Translations under genes and position numbers: made by a program
Notes under the pieces: model-generated
Seen by the model: the letters and a program-made list of their open reading frames with translations, nothing else
What the model was told of the DNA's origin: nothing
The model's database searches: none
Assembly: GCA_942486035.1 (NCBI GenBank)
Contig: CALNXK010000022.1
Span: forward strand, 1,227,501-1,291,500
Origin: Porites lobata
Taxonomy: Eukaryota; Cnidaria; Anthozoa; Scleractinia; Poritidae
Direction of reading: 5' to 3'
DNA: 64,000 nt
Part shown: positions 23,078 through 33,500 of the stretch, in pieces
How the letters are laid out: every line of letters begins with the position of its first letter
Numbering within the stretch: the first letter of the stretch is position 1

Positions 23078-23353
23078 CAGTTTCACCCCCTTTTGAGTTC
23101 GTCCCATTCGAGTTCAACCCTTTATTTTGGTAATAATTATCAGGTAATTATTTATGTGTTTTCATATTAAGTTACACACGATAGAACTTAGTGAATGAAC
23201 CCAAAATAAAGGGTCAAACTCTCTGACCGTTTAGATAACATTAGACATACTGTAATAGTTAATGTTATTTCATGCAAAATCAGTTTTGAGTTCACCCCCT
23301 AAGTTTTACACGGGTCAAACACAAACGGGGTGAACACCAAAGGGGGCAAAACC
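23078..23353. mobile_element. Foldback MITE with CACCCCCTTTT arms
   Basis: Left arm CAGTTTCACCCCCTTTTGAG, right arm CACCAAAGGGGGCAAAACCAG. Inside, TTCAACCCTTTATTTTGG and CCAAAATAAAGGGTCAAACT are inverted repeats. Non-coding. Confidence 0.65.
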
Positions 23354-23941
23354 AGTATAAATCTTGTTAACGAGTCTATTAAATAGTTGCATGTATGTTC
23401 ATCTCATACATAGTCTATATGGTGTTTGCCTTGACCATGTCTTAAGACAGGCCTCTAACAGCTCTAACATCTGAACAGAAATAATACGTTAAAATAAATT
23501 TTGTGTTTTGATGATTTCACAATTTGAGAGTCTAAAAAAAATTGCCCTTGAGAAGGAAGTTTTTCTGTAAGTGACAAAGTGGCACATGCTCTTTCAAGGG
23601 ATGTGTTCGATGTCATTGTGGTACCTTTAACAAGTACTAAAACTGTGTCCTTCAGTCAGTCTTGTTGGACAGTGTACTCCCAGGTGATCTGAGGCTCCTA
23701 TTTGGGATATATTTGCTCCATTGCTACAAACAAACTTGTCCCGCTAGCTGTTGTAACATGAAAACTGCACAGGCTGTGTGTACTTTACCCACACTTTCTA
23801 AAATGCAGTTTTGCTACAGCCCACTTTCCTTTGCCCCACTCCCTTAGTACAAATAACTTGTCACTTCCCCTCCCCACCCCTTACACTTTCAATAGGCATA
23901 TGAAAATGCTACTTTATAGATGGCTTCAGGTGAAAACATTC

Positions 23942-24397
23942 TTAGTATGTCTCCGTGTAAAACTTTGCTATGTTCTTCAGTTCCTCGTCTACTTCACGCA
24001 ATGCTTGTCCAGTGGTGTCATGTAACAGCCGACATGCGGAATCTACAGACACCCATCTGTACTCCTGGTGCTCGTGAGAGAGCCGTATGGGCGTATTGTA
24101 GTCCCTTAATTCAGCAAGCCAGTAAATTACAATCTTTGGCTTTCCTCGCACCTCGTAATTCAATGTTTTTCGTACATCTTTCACGACGTTCAAACTGCTT
24201 TCTTTCAGTCCTGATTCTTCTTCAGTTTCTCGAAGAGCTGTCTGTATATCCGATTCTCCGGGATCGACATGACCTTTAGGTGGTGTCCAGTGATGTCTTC
24301 CGTAAGATGTTTGTAGAAGAAGGTATTCGAAAGGTCCTGTAAAGCGTTTCCGGCGAAATACGATTAATCCCGCTGCTCGAAGCTCGGCGGCCGCCAT
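23942..24397 (-). CDS. NUDT2: Bis(5'-nucleosyl)-tetraphosphatase (Ap4A hydrolase), NUDT2-like
   Basis: One uninterrupted 151-residue ORF, close to the 147 aa of human NUDT2. The Nudix box spans about residues 42-64 (GHVDPGESDIQTALRETEEE, then SGL), with the REXXEE-type metal-binding glutamates present. Other family signatures are LLLQTSYGRHHWTPPKGHVD near 26-45 and VIYWLAELRDY and RLSHEHQEYRW further on. Known role: asymmetric cleavage of diadenosine tetraphosphate to ATP and AMP, which controls Ap4A signalling and clears by-products of aminoacyl-tRNA synthetases. The ATG lies inside CCAAGATGGCGGCCGC, a YY1-type site. It is tail-to-tail with KIF24. Lack of introns in the coding region is usual for this small gene. 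Confidence 0.95.
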   Translation of the reverse strand: MAAAELRAAGLIVFRRKRFTGPFEYLLLQTSYGRHHWTPPKGHVDPGESDIQTALRETEEESGLKESSLNVVKDVRKTLNYEVRGKPKIVIYWLAELRDYNTPIRLSHEHQEYRWVSVDSACRLLHDTTGQALREVDEELKNIAKFYTETY

Positions 24398-24404
24398 CTT
24401 GGTT
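24389..24404 (-). promoter_or_regulatory. YY1-type motif overlapping the NUDT2 ATG
   Basis: CCAAGATGGCGGCC on the minus strand contains the start codon. This motif is common around start sites of housekeeping promoters. The same motif style recurs at the PDCD7 and PTAR1 starts. Confidence 0.55.
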
Positions 24405-24869
24405 TTCAGATAGGTACGTTATGTATGGGGAATTATAATGTACCTTGTAAATGGAGCTGCCGCCAGGGTGCGGGCAACCGGTCATGATTCCTTGAGTGCT
24501 TGAGTGTCTCATCTCTGGTATAATATAATTTATTACTCACAGTTGACGTAAAACAAAGAAAACCAAAACATCCTTAAAAATGAACCTAGCCCTGACCATA
24601 GTCCATAAAACAAAAGAAAACGAATAAATTATATTACAGCCGCGATGACCCTTGAGTGCCTTATTTACTCTGTAAAGGCAACTGTAACTCTGTAAGCAGG
24701 GGGAAACTGGCAGATAATAAACAGGCTATTAAAAGTTGTGAATTAGCCGTCAGAATTCGAAATTGGTTGTTGCATATTAATTTTTTTCTGGTCATATTTT
24801 TTTGACACATTTCTCCTTTACTTAAAACGCATCTTTTTAGACTAGCTTTTGATATGTAATTTTTTTTAA

Positions 24870-25062
24870 CCTACTATGTAATATATTTAGTGTTTTTTAT
24901 CGTTATTTAATTTTTAGCGTTGTTTATTCTTAGCCTTAATTATTTTGCTCATTTTAGCTTTTATTTTCTTTTAACATTTACGTGTTGTCACGCGCTTTTG
25001 ATCATATTTACATGGAAAAGGCGCGTTATAAATTTTTAATTATTATTATTATTATTATCCTA
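24870..25062 (+). mobile_element. Probable LINE 3' end with (ATT)n tail
   Basis: T-rich, C-poor sequence ending ATGGAAAAGGCGCGTTATAA and then AATTATTATTATT. This resembles the 3'UTR and microsatellite tail of L2/CR1-type retroelements. No coding part was seen. Confidence 0.5.
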
Positions 25063-25364
25063 ATGTGACGGTAAAACGGGCCACAAAAACGTGCAACTTA
25101 ATAACCGGATGTTGCACATTTTACCACCGATGCATGCATCAAACCTGTCTTGCAATAAACAGGTTGTTGCAGGTTGCGAAAAGTTGTTACAGAAAGTAGT
25201 TGGAGTATAGTTCTACTTTTTGCGACAAAATTTTACATGTTGCGCCTTCTACCTGCCCAATGCAAACTTGTGTCATTGTCTGAGGAGGTCAGATCATGTT
25301 ACAGTGCTCAAACCCTGGCTCAAATCGTGCTGAAACTTCGTAGACAGAAAGACAACGACACTAG

Positions 25365-25530
25365 GTAACTAAGCAACTACGACGACGACCACAACGACAA
25401 CTTCAAAAAACAATAGGTTTAATGATCAATACAACAGCTCTGCACGTGCATCACGCTCTTTAGTACATTTCTTTGATGTCCACTGCACGACTACGACTTG
25501 AAACCTCCTAATTTGACGTTTTATGGAGGA
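25365..25530 (-). repeat. SINE-like interspersed family 2, copy a
   Basis: Reads as the complement of 31985-32150 and 45640-45835. Shared blocks are CACGTCGTAGTCGTGCAGTG, AAGAAATGYAC, GCACGTGCAGAG and GTTGTTTT. About 160 bp. No tRNA-like box was recognised. Confidence 0.65.
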
Positions 25531-25942
25531 CGTGGACATACGACGACGAATTTTCCTTCCTGCTGAATTTGAACCTTTATAAAATCCTTTAGAATTCAAC
25601 TCCAGGAAAAGTCGCCTGCATTTGACATATTGAGCGGGTCCAAATAGACTAGGCTCGATTACCAGCCGCTGTTCGGGAAAATGAGCCCGCACTTCGGGGA
25701 GGATCAAAGACCGGACCCGGGAGACGGCGGAAATCGAGCCTACAAATAGACGCGATTAAGTTGAAGGAAAGCAAATTTATTTTTTTGGCGACTTTTTTAC
25801 TGCCGTCGTCGTCGTCGTTGCTTAAAGTCCCTAATATTTATACTTTATTGAGAACTTCAACCCGTTTTAGTTCATATAATTGATGTAAGTTTTCATTGCC
25901 ATAAAAACTCTATTTCCCATTCAGACTCTCATATTACGCTGG

Positions 25943-26274
25943 GCCAGGAGCCCATATAAGCGGAAGCGAGCAACTTCCACGCGCTCGTATCACGGCGTTT
26001 TGACGGACCAGTTTATTTTTACAACGCTTTTGGCGAGAATTTTGAATGTCTTTTAAATTCTACAAACCAGTCAGCAAAACCTACAGACCTAAAAATGATA
26101 TTTTTTGCCTTTTAATAACGTTTAGTTTTCCCTTTTGATATCTTATACTTCGAATTCGCTCGTAGACATCTATCTAGTCGCGGGAAAAAGTGCCCTAAAA
26201 TGTGTCTAAAAATAAACTGGTCCGTAAAAATGCCTTGTATAGGAGTTGCTCGCTCCGAGTTATGGGCTCCTGGC
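25943..26274. mobile_element. 332-bp foldback MITE with GCCAGGAGCCCATA ends
   Basis: Left end GCCAGGAGCCCATATAAGCG, then GAAGCGAGCAAC; right end GTTGCTCGCTCCGAG, then TTATGGGCTCCTGGC. Subterminal TTTTGACGGACCAGTTTATT mirrors AATAAACTGGTCCGTAAAA. Non-coding interior. Confidence 0.75.
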
Positions 26275-26276
26275 TG

Positions 26277-26660
26277 TGCCACCTGTGCTTCCAGTTTTTA
26301 ACTTCGCCCCAAGGGGTTCCTCCCTTTAATGGCCCATACGGGGAGGCTCCGCCCGAAAAGGGTACCCTTTTTAAGCTTCAGGTATATGAAAGGGAAGGGA
26401 TTTCAGTAGCTGAATTATATGAAAGGGTTGGGAAATCTGTCATTTCGGCCGGTAAAAAGGCTCAAAAGGGCTAACAGATACCTTTTATAGTTGAGAAAAA
26501 GTCGAAAAAACGGTCTGGTTTTGTGATTTATTCATATTTGAAAGATACTGCATTGAAAGGGATGTAAAGTTCTAAACTAGGTATGTGAAATTGGTCCCAT
26601 TTGTCAATAGAATTTATACAAAAGGGGTACCTTTTGTGTCAAAAACTTTCTTGAGTACCC
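26277..26660 (+). repeat. Interspersed repeat with coding-like frame
   Basis: Contains GGTTCCTCCCTTTAATGGCC, repeated ATATGAAAGGG, and AAATCTGTCATTTCGGCCGG. An open frame reads EGISVAELYERVGKSVISAG but has no start, domain or splice support. It looks like a repeat. It ends near a 16-base C run (26655-26670). Confidence 0.45.
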
Positions 26661-27229
26661 CCCCCCCCCCGGGACTTCACCTCTGCCCAACAATGAAAAC
26701 TGGAAGAACATATTTAATATTGCTTTGTCATCATCATCACAATAGAATAATAATTATAATAGTGTTATACTTCGCTCCGGCACCTTTATTTGTTTACGAA
26801 ATCTTTTGTCAATTGATTTAATTTCAGGTCGGCAACCTTTAAACAAGAAGTTTCTTAAAAAGCTATTATCTTTTTTTCTGCCGCAAGTCCAAGAAATGCT
26901 TTTATAAATTACTTCGAGTGCCTTGAATTTTATTCGCTCGAAGTTCTACTAGCTTTGAACTTGAAAAGACCACTGAACTGACCGCTCAATGAACGACACT
27001 CGCTAACGCGGATTCCGCTCTAAACACTATATCAGTTGCGGTTGAAATTGTTAATGTCTATGGAATGAGGTGGCAGGGGCATTTAAAACGATCCACAATT
27101 ATAATTCAAAAAATATGCTAGCAACGGAATAGTTGCGAAATTAAGAGTATTCTTGTGGTAGCATACGGAACTGAACTTGAGGAATTCAAAGAAACTTGTG
27201 CCGTGAGGTGTTGCGGAAACGGAACACAG

Positions 27230-27847
27230 ATGGGATCAATAGACTCGAAGAAAAAACACAACTTAGCTGTAGACGACACAGACGAGATACCACCAACCAT
27301 TCTCCCGCTAAACAGAGAGGTTCGTGTTCATTTGGTGCCCAAGTTTTACAAGTCAGAAGAGAAGGGATTCGCAAGAACATACTGTTTGTTTACCACGCTT
27401 CAGGAACAGGGAGAAAAGGATTTAGGCGAAGGCGATTCGACTGTAAAACGCCACCGGGATTTTAATGCGAGGGTTGAATTTCACGAGCAAAGACTTGGAA
27501 GTTTTTCTTCTGGACACGGTTCATCTTTCTTGGACCGCAGTGACTTCTTTTCGCCTCTGAGTCGTTTGCGATCTCGTTCGCTGACCATCCACTCCACCGA
27601 AGTCGCGGTGCAGAAAGTTTCAGTGAAGGAGAACGATTCTATTAGGATTATTGGAGTTTTCGAGAGGCATTTGGAGAGTTTTGACAAGTTGACTGATGGG
27701 GACACATTTGAACTGATACTTTGTCCTAGTTATAAAATAAGGAGCGAGTGTTTAGACTGGTCGTTGCTGGGAACATTGTACACTAAACAAGCGAACTCAA
27801 AACATGTGCGTCACTGGCGAGCGGCTGTTCGAGCAGATTACACCTAA
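27230..27847 (+). CDS. Orphan single-exon protein, 205 aa, possibly myristoylated
   Basis: I do not recognise this protein. The first ATG in frame is at 27230 (context ACACAGATGG); the frame is open to about 27155 but has no earlier ATG. It begins MGSIDSKKKHN, which fits the N-myristoylation pattern (Gly2, Ser6 followed by Lys). The body is mixed charged: a central Ser/Arg-rich stretch (FFSPLSRLRSRSLTIHSTEV) and a C-terminal part that looks folded (SIRIIGVFERHLESFDKL, DTFELILCPSY, WSLLGTLYT). No membrane segment or known domain was seen. A poly(A) signal (AATAAA) follows at 27993. A 5' exon upstream cannot be excluded. Codon use and an even spread of hydrophobic residues suggest a real gene. 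Confidence 0.6.
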   Translation: MGSIDSKKKHNLAVDDTDEIPPTILPLNREVRVHLVPKFYKSEEKGFARTYCLFTTLQEQGEKDLGEGDSTVKRHRDFNARVEFHEQRLGSFSSGHGSSFLDRSDFFSPLSRLRSRSLTIHSTEVAVQKVSVKENDSIRIIGVFERHLESFDKLTDGDTFELILCPSYKIRSECLDWSLLGTLYTKQANSKHVRHWRAAVRADYT

Positions 27848-27999
27848 GTTTGTTTTCTTTCGGTTAAAATGCAATCTCATCAGCATAACCTTCACTATAC
27901 ACTGTCCAATTACTAGGAAATGACTCTAATACTTCCCTCTTACTAATGTAAGAGATTTTTCAACCAGTTTAGGTCATTTAGTATAGTTGGAAAATAAAA

Positions 28000-29320
28000 A
28001 CGCAGGCTTGTACTCCGCGTTCTTCAGTCATCTATCATATCATTATTTAAAGAAAAAAAGAATTAGTAGTTCTTCAATTGTATTACCATTCCCTTTTACG
28101 ATCACTTGTTATGTATCCAAGAAACAGTAAGAGTGTTTCGACTTGTTCAGTCTTTGACTGCGATAACTATCCAATCCAGTCTATATACTAAATATCACAG
28201 ATATCTTAGTTTGAAATAAAAAATCAGGTTGCGCGTGCGAAGAATATCAAATTGAGACATTTAAATTTTAAAGCCATCACTTGTTCAATCCTGATAAAAC
28301 GAACTGGCGCAGTTAAATACGGTTGTAGAACTGTCGAGGATCTTGATCGACGCTAATACCGATAACTAAATTAAATACCTAACCACTTAATTCGCCGTCC
28401 GATTTTTAAATAACGATTAAGATAATTATTATACAAGTTAGAAAAAAAAAATATTAAAGGATTTCCTTTGAGATGAATGCTGCCCTATTATGATGAGGCT
28501 TATGTTGAAATAAAGCTGCAAATTTATAATTGTCCGCCCTTGTCTGGTCTCTTAAACATATGAGAACCCGACTGTCTCAGTAATCGCCGCCAGAAAACAA
28601 TGAATGAATAAATAAACTAAACCCTTATACAAAATGCTGCAAAATGTGAAGTCGATATAGCGACAGACTGGTAGAAATGGCTTATACTTGTTTACCTTCT
28701 GCCATGGATAGCGAGTGACGCAGTCCAAAAATAAAATTGTTAAACGCCAAAAAGAAAACCGGCTCTAATGTTAAAACGCAAGGATCAATTTCGACTAGTT
28801 TTTTACAAAGAGCCCTGGAAAAACAGAGCTTTATTATTTATTTTTAAGCTCAATCGTTGCTAGGTAGCTGTTGTTATCAAGCTTATATCTGACCCCCATC
28901 TGATTTCGGAAACACTTGATTTAAGACAAAACTTAACAAGTGTAAAAAAGTTCGACAGATGGTTTTGATCAAATTTGTCTTGTTTGCAATAAGATTAAAT
29001 GGGGAAGAGGATAATAAAGTGCTCGAAAAATTACTTTCATCATTTTAGTTGATAAGGTCAGTTGCCTGTAAAGGAATTCAAAGTCATACGTTTTCAGCTA
29101 AAATCATTCCAATCTTTTGCAAACAATTTGTAGCAAGACTTCTTAGACTTACATGTAAACTTCCAAGAAAATTCTAAATCTCACTTTGTAAAGTTATATC
29201 AGAAAACCGGGCAATAGAGCTTAGACTGCAAAACAACCTGATATATATGCGTTGGTCGGGAACGCAAGCAACCGTCAAACGAAAGGTTCGAGTAAGCCAC
29301 AGCAGTGTGTAAGGAAAGTC
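28000..29320. other. Gene-free spacer
   Basis: AT-rich sequence without an ORF or repeat I can name. Confidence 0.5.
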
Positions 29321-29326
29321 AGTTTT

Positions 29327-29520
29327 ACAGCTTGCCATTCGGGCAAACTTTAGCTGGCATGTACTAGCCCAAAATTCATTTCAACTAGCTCCAAAAACCT
29401 TTTCAATTTGATAAGCAGGATTGATAACACAGTTCTTATGTAATAGAACAGAATTCACTAGCGCGATAGCAATATCCACTAGCCCCGGGCTACCAGACAC
29501 TACTTTCTTTGCACGCTGCA
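29327..29520 (-). repeat. Interspersed family 3, copy a (GGGCTAGTGGAT repeats)
   Basis: On the minus strand it starts TGCAGCGTGCAAAGAAAGTA and carries GTAGCCCGGGGCTAGTGGAT, then further GCTAGT units, ending TTGCCCGAATGGCAAGCTGT. Copy b is at 33812-34041. Both translate to QRAKKVVS.SPGLVD.AI.LV before stops. Confidence 0.75.
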
Positions 29521-30051
29521 CAGAATCCAAAGTTAGAGCCTGCTGCGTAGTAAATAGTACCATGTGAAAGTGCTGGTAAAGAATTTTGCTTTGAAAGGTC
29601 ACAGCACAGGATTTCATCCCGGCACAGACTCAAAAGATGGAATTACTTTTCATGTCACCGTAGAGGGCTCTGGGAAAAAAAGTGTTATAAAGTCCTAAGT
29701 GAATGATTAAAATAAAAAACAAACAAACAAACCCAGCTGTTTTTTTAAAGTATTCGTTTTCTTTCTTTTTCTTTCGATAATTTAACTTCGACTACTTACT
29801 TGAAGTTCGAACACTTCTGCAAAAAGGCACATGGAAAAACCATCTGAGATTACAAGTAGCTCCTATGCGCTGAATCCTTGCAATACCGGTATGCATTATA
29901 GACACCAGGATTTTTGTTGTTGTCGTTCTTGTTTTACTTTTTTTCTCTTCATAAAACTTTACCTGCAGATAGGTACGCTGCTACAAAAATATAATACTGA
30001 ATCATCTCGTCACGAAGGCGTGGTACTGACAACATTCCGTTCACGGCGATC

Positions 30052-30190
30052 TAAGACCCTGTTTACATGGAGTGGGGGACCCCGGTTTAGTGGGGTAGGT
30101 TTCTTTTGTTTTGCATCCCCCAGAGCGTGAAAACAAAAGAAACCAACCCCACTAGACCGGGGTCCCCCACTCCATGTAAACAGGCCCTTA
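30052..30190. mobile_element. 139-bp near-perfect foldback MITE
   Basis: Left arm CTGTTTACATGGAGTGGGGG then ACCCCGGT; right arm ACCGGGGTCCCCCACTCC then ATGTAAACAG. Outer TAAGACC and GGCCCTTA also pair. The fold would cover almost the full element. Its end matches the fragment at 15246-15411. Confidence 0.8.
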
Positions 30191-30504
30191 CATTTAGTTT
30201 GGAAGGCAAATACCTTGGACCAAAACAATGTGTCATCGCACTCAACAATAGAACGCCATTGCAATTCACAGTTCACAAAGAGATACGTCTCGTAATGTTC
30301 GCTTCAATGTTCCTTGGAGGCCTTGGTTGTCACTATTTTCACTTCCACTACACAGCCTGATTCCTCTTTGTAGCACTTGCCCGTGAAGTTTTAACAAATC
30401 GTCACGTTGCTGCTGGATGCTCTCGACGGGCCACAGCTGAATGTGGTGAAGAAAAGCGCTGAATTTTTTGGACCAACATGGTACTGTACTTATTGTCCCT
30501 GTTT

Positions 30505-33500
30505 CTACCCCTTGTCAATAATCGCTGTCGCCCATAAATCCGATGAAGGCTCTGCTGGAGTCACAAATCCATCAGGGATACGGGAGGCGCCAGGGAATGT
30601 ATCGGGGACCAAGAAAGCGTCCCATTGCCGCCTAGAAGACGGAAAACATTCGTCATTTTTAAAACCCCCTTTATGAATTCGAAAAAAAAAAACAGAACAA
30701 TTTACACGTAATACTCGCAGGCCAGTTTCTTCTATCAACACTGTCAACAACATGCATGGCACGGCATCCTGCATACAATTCCATCACTGAATTCATGACT
30801 ACCAACAGATTACACTTCCTAGCACTTTCCCTAGCTAAGTCATCTAACATTACAATGTTGGCGTTGTCTACTTTTTCGAAAACTTTAAAAATGACGGACA
30901 AATATAGTAAGATAGCTTTTGCGGCATTTTTTTTCTAAATTTTTACCACGAAAGAATAGGCTGGAAATACGAGGTAGACAGAAAGTAAAACAGGAGAATA
31001 AACTAAAGCAGGAAATAAAAGTACATATAAACCTACCGACAGTCAAGCCGTTGCCGGTTGCGGGCAAACTAGGTTGAACACTGGTTTGACTTGAGAAATT
31101 ATTTTATCTACGACATATAAAGATACATTTTTCGTGGCAGTACCTTATTTGCAGCAAGGACTGTACACTGTGTTCGCCTTGTTTGTAATAGCTGCGAAAC
31201 CAGTCCATTGGGTCAGACAATCCTAGAGATGCTGGACGAAAGAAAGAGAACAAGTGAGGGTACATTGTAAGCGAGAACAGATATTTTGACAATATATGCT
31301 TAAAGCCCTGATTTCCGCCTCGTATAATTCTCAATGAGATACGGGCAACTGTTTTTAAGCAAGCCTTGATAAGTGCCTCGTATAACTTTTTGTTTCTCAT
31401 CCCAAAATTTTGCATAAGAGTTTGCGGGCAACTGGGGCCATTTTAACTCCCAAGAGAAACTGAAGACAATGCTTATGCAAAATTTTTGGGGTGACAAACA
31501 AAGACCATTATGGTATGTTATGGTATTTCTGGAGTGGCCAATTGGAGTGCAGCTGCAGCCTGTAATGACAGAAGTGACAATTGTAAAGCCTGGTTTTCAC
31601 TAGCGCATAAGCATAAGCATAAGCACAAGCACATGTGGAAGCAAGTGAAAACTGGGTCGACATAAGGACCAATCAGAGGTCACTTTGACCCAGACCTAAT
31701 GCGAACATATCAAAAGCAATATGGCGGACGCTTCGTCCGCCATATTGTTTATCATGGGGTTGAGGAGAGTTGGTCTCGAGAATTGAGTCAAATATGCAAT
31801 TCTGCGAGTATGTCCTTATGCTTATGCGCTAGTGAAAACCAGAATTCGTGCAAATTCAAACTTTATCGCGCTTATTCCATCTCGATCAATTCGTGAAATG
31901 TTGGCAAACTTTTCTGGAGTTGAATTTTAAGGAACTGTATCGAAGTTCTCGGATAAAAAGAAAGTCTTTGTCGTGTGTTCACGTCATCATGCACAAAACA
32001 TGAATTTAGCCATTTTCACGTCGTAGCCGTGCAGTGACCGCAAAGAAATGCACAGAAAAGCGTGATGCACGTGCAGAGTAGTTGTTTTGTTGATCTACAC
32101 CCATTGCTTTTTTGCCGTTTTCGTTACCGTCGCCGTAGTCGTTACTTAAGATCAGGTCGACCTTCACTTCGTTTTTGATCGGTTCATTATTATTACAGTT
32201 TGCAGGTCTACAAATTGTGACCTTTTTTTAATTTGCTTCACAGAAGAACCTTTTTTTGTCTGTATCTTCGTCCGTCCTTTTGCTTTATTCAAAAACTATT
32301 AACTTCTGTTTTTTTTTTATTCCGGAATCTGTGCATTCCATGGAAGTTACAGAAATATATAGGTAAATAACATCAGTATACACACGCCTATACTAAAGCT
32401 AGAAGGACCAGTACCTTGATTTTTTCTTTCATTTTCCCGTCTTTCTTTCTCTTTCTCTTCTTCCTCCTCAGCGAGCATGACTCGCAGTGTCTTCTCTTCC
32501 GCCTCGTATAATTCTCGTCTTGGAGCCATCACATTCTCCAGCCATTTCACTCTTTCATCAAACTTTCGATTTTCTTCTTCAGTAGGCTTGACATAAACGC
32601 CTAGATCAAACGAAAAAAATGCGTTTAAATAGACACTGGCGGCGACATTCGTCCTTCCTGAAAAATAGCAGCTGAACTTTCTCTAAAAGAATGCTTCAAA
32701 ATGAGCTTCAAAGTGAACTTGTCTTTATGGCCTCCTGTTTTCTTTTTAGTTTTGGTATCTCAAAAAGCAAAGCAAACTTTCCAAACGCACACGCTTTCGC
32801 CCGGAAAATTGTTTTGGGCTTCTCCTTTGATAAACGCCCTGCAAGAAAGGCCGAATAATGCTTGGAGATTGGTTTCTGATGGTGACACTTCTAGTAGGAT
32901 GTGAAGTCTCAACACTTTACTGGCGCATTGTTTTTTTGCGTGATAACGGGTTAAATTAACCTTAAAACTCTCCAACTTAATTCTTTGCGAAGAGAGAACG
33001 AAAACTTCCTACGAATCCTATTCGCGACGCTCCCTCATTCTGAAATGTTGTCAAGACTTGGTGCTACTCGGTAAAACCCAGTCCCAGTTGTTCACAGGGT
33101 ACTCTGTGGATAGTGGTACCTACTTGATGAATCTCTATCCAGTGTCTAACTCAATTACCTAACACTTGTCCACTGGATAGCCATTCATCAAGCATTTCTG
33201 AATGAAGCATATTCTTATACATTGTTGCACTAATCACCTTTTACTTCAGCTTCTTGTTTTCTGGCCTCCCGTAGCTTTCTCAACGCCTTTAAGAGGTCAA
33301 GAGCTTTTGTAGCTTCTGTTTGTTTCCTCTTCACTTCTCCCAGTACTCCACCTGCTTCATGTTTCATCAACTCGGCCTATAAATACATTTAGAAAGCAAT
33401 TAATACGTATGTGTAGGCTAATATAATGCAGTAGTTCATTAAGTGTATTTTAAGAAAGTATACTTCACATAAGTGTATTTTGTTGTTGTTGTCGTTACTG

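Noticed and set aside
27155..27229. 25-residue N-terminal extension of the orphan protein
   Set aside because: It begins with GTG, not a usual animal start; the ATG at 27230 has a better context and a myristoylation-type N-terminus.
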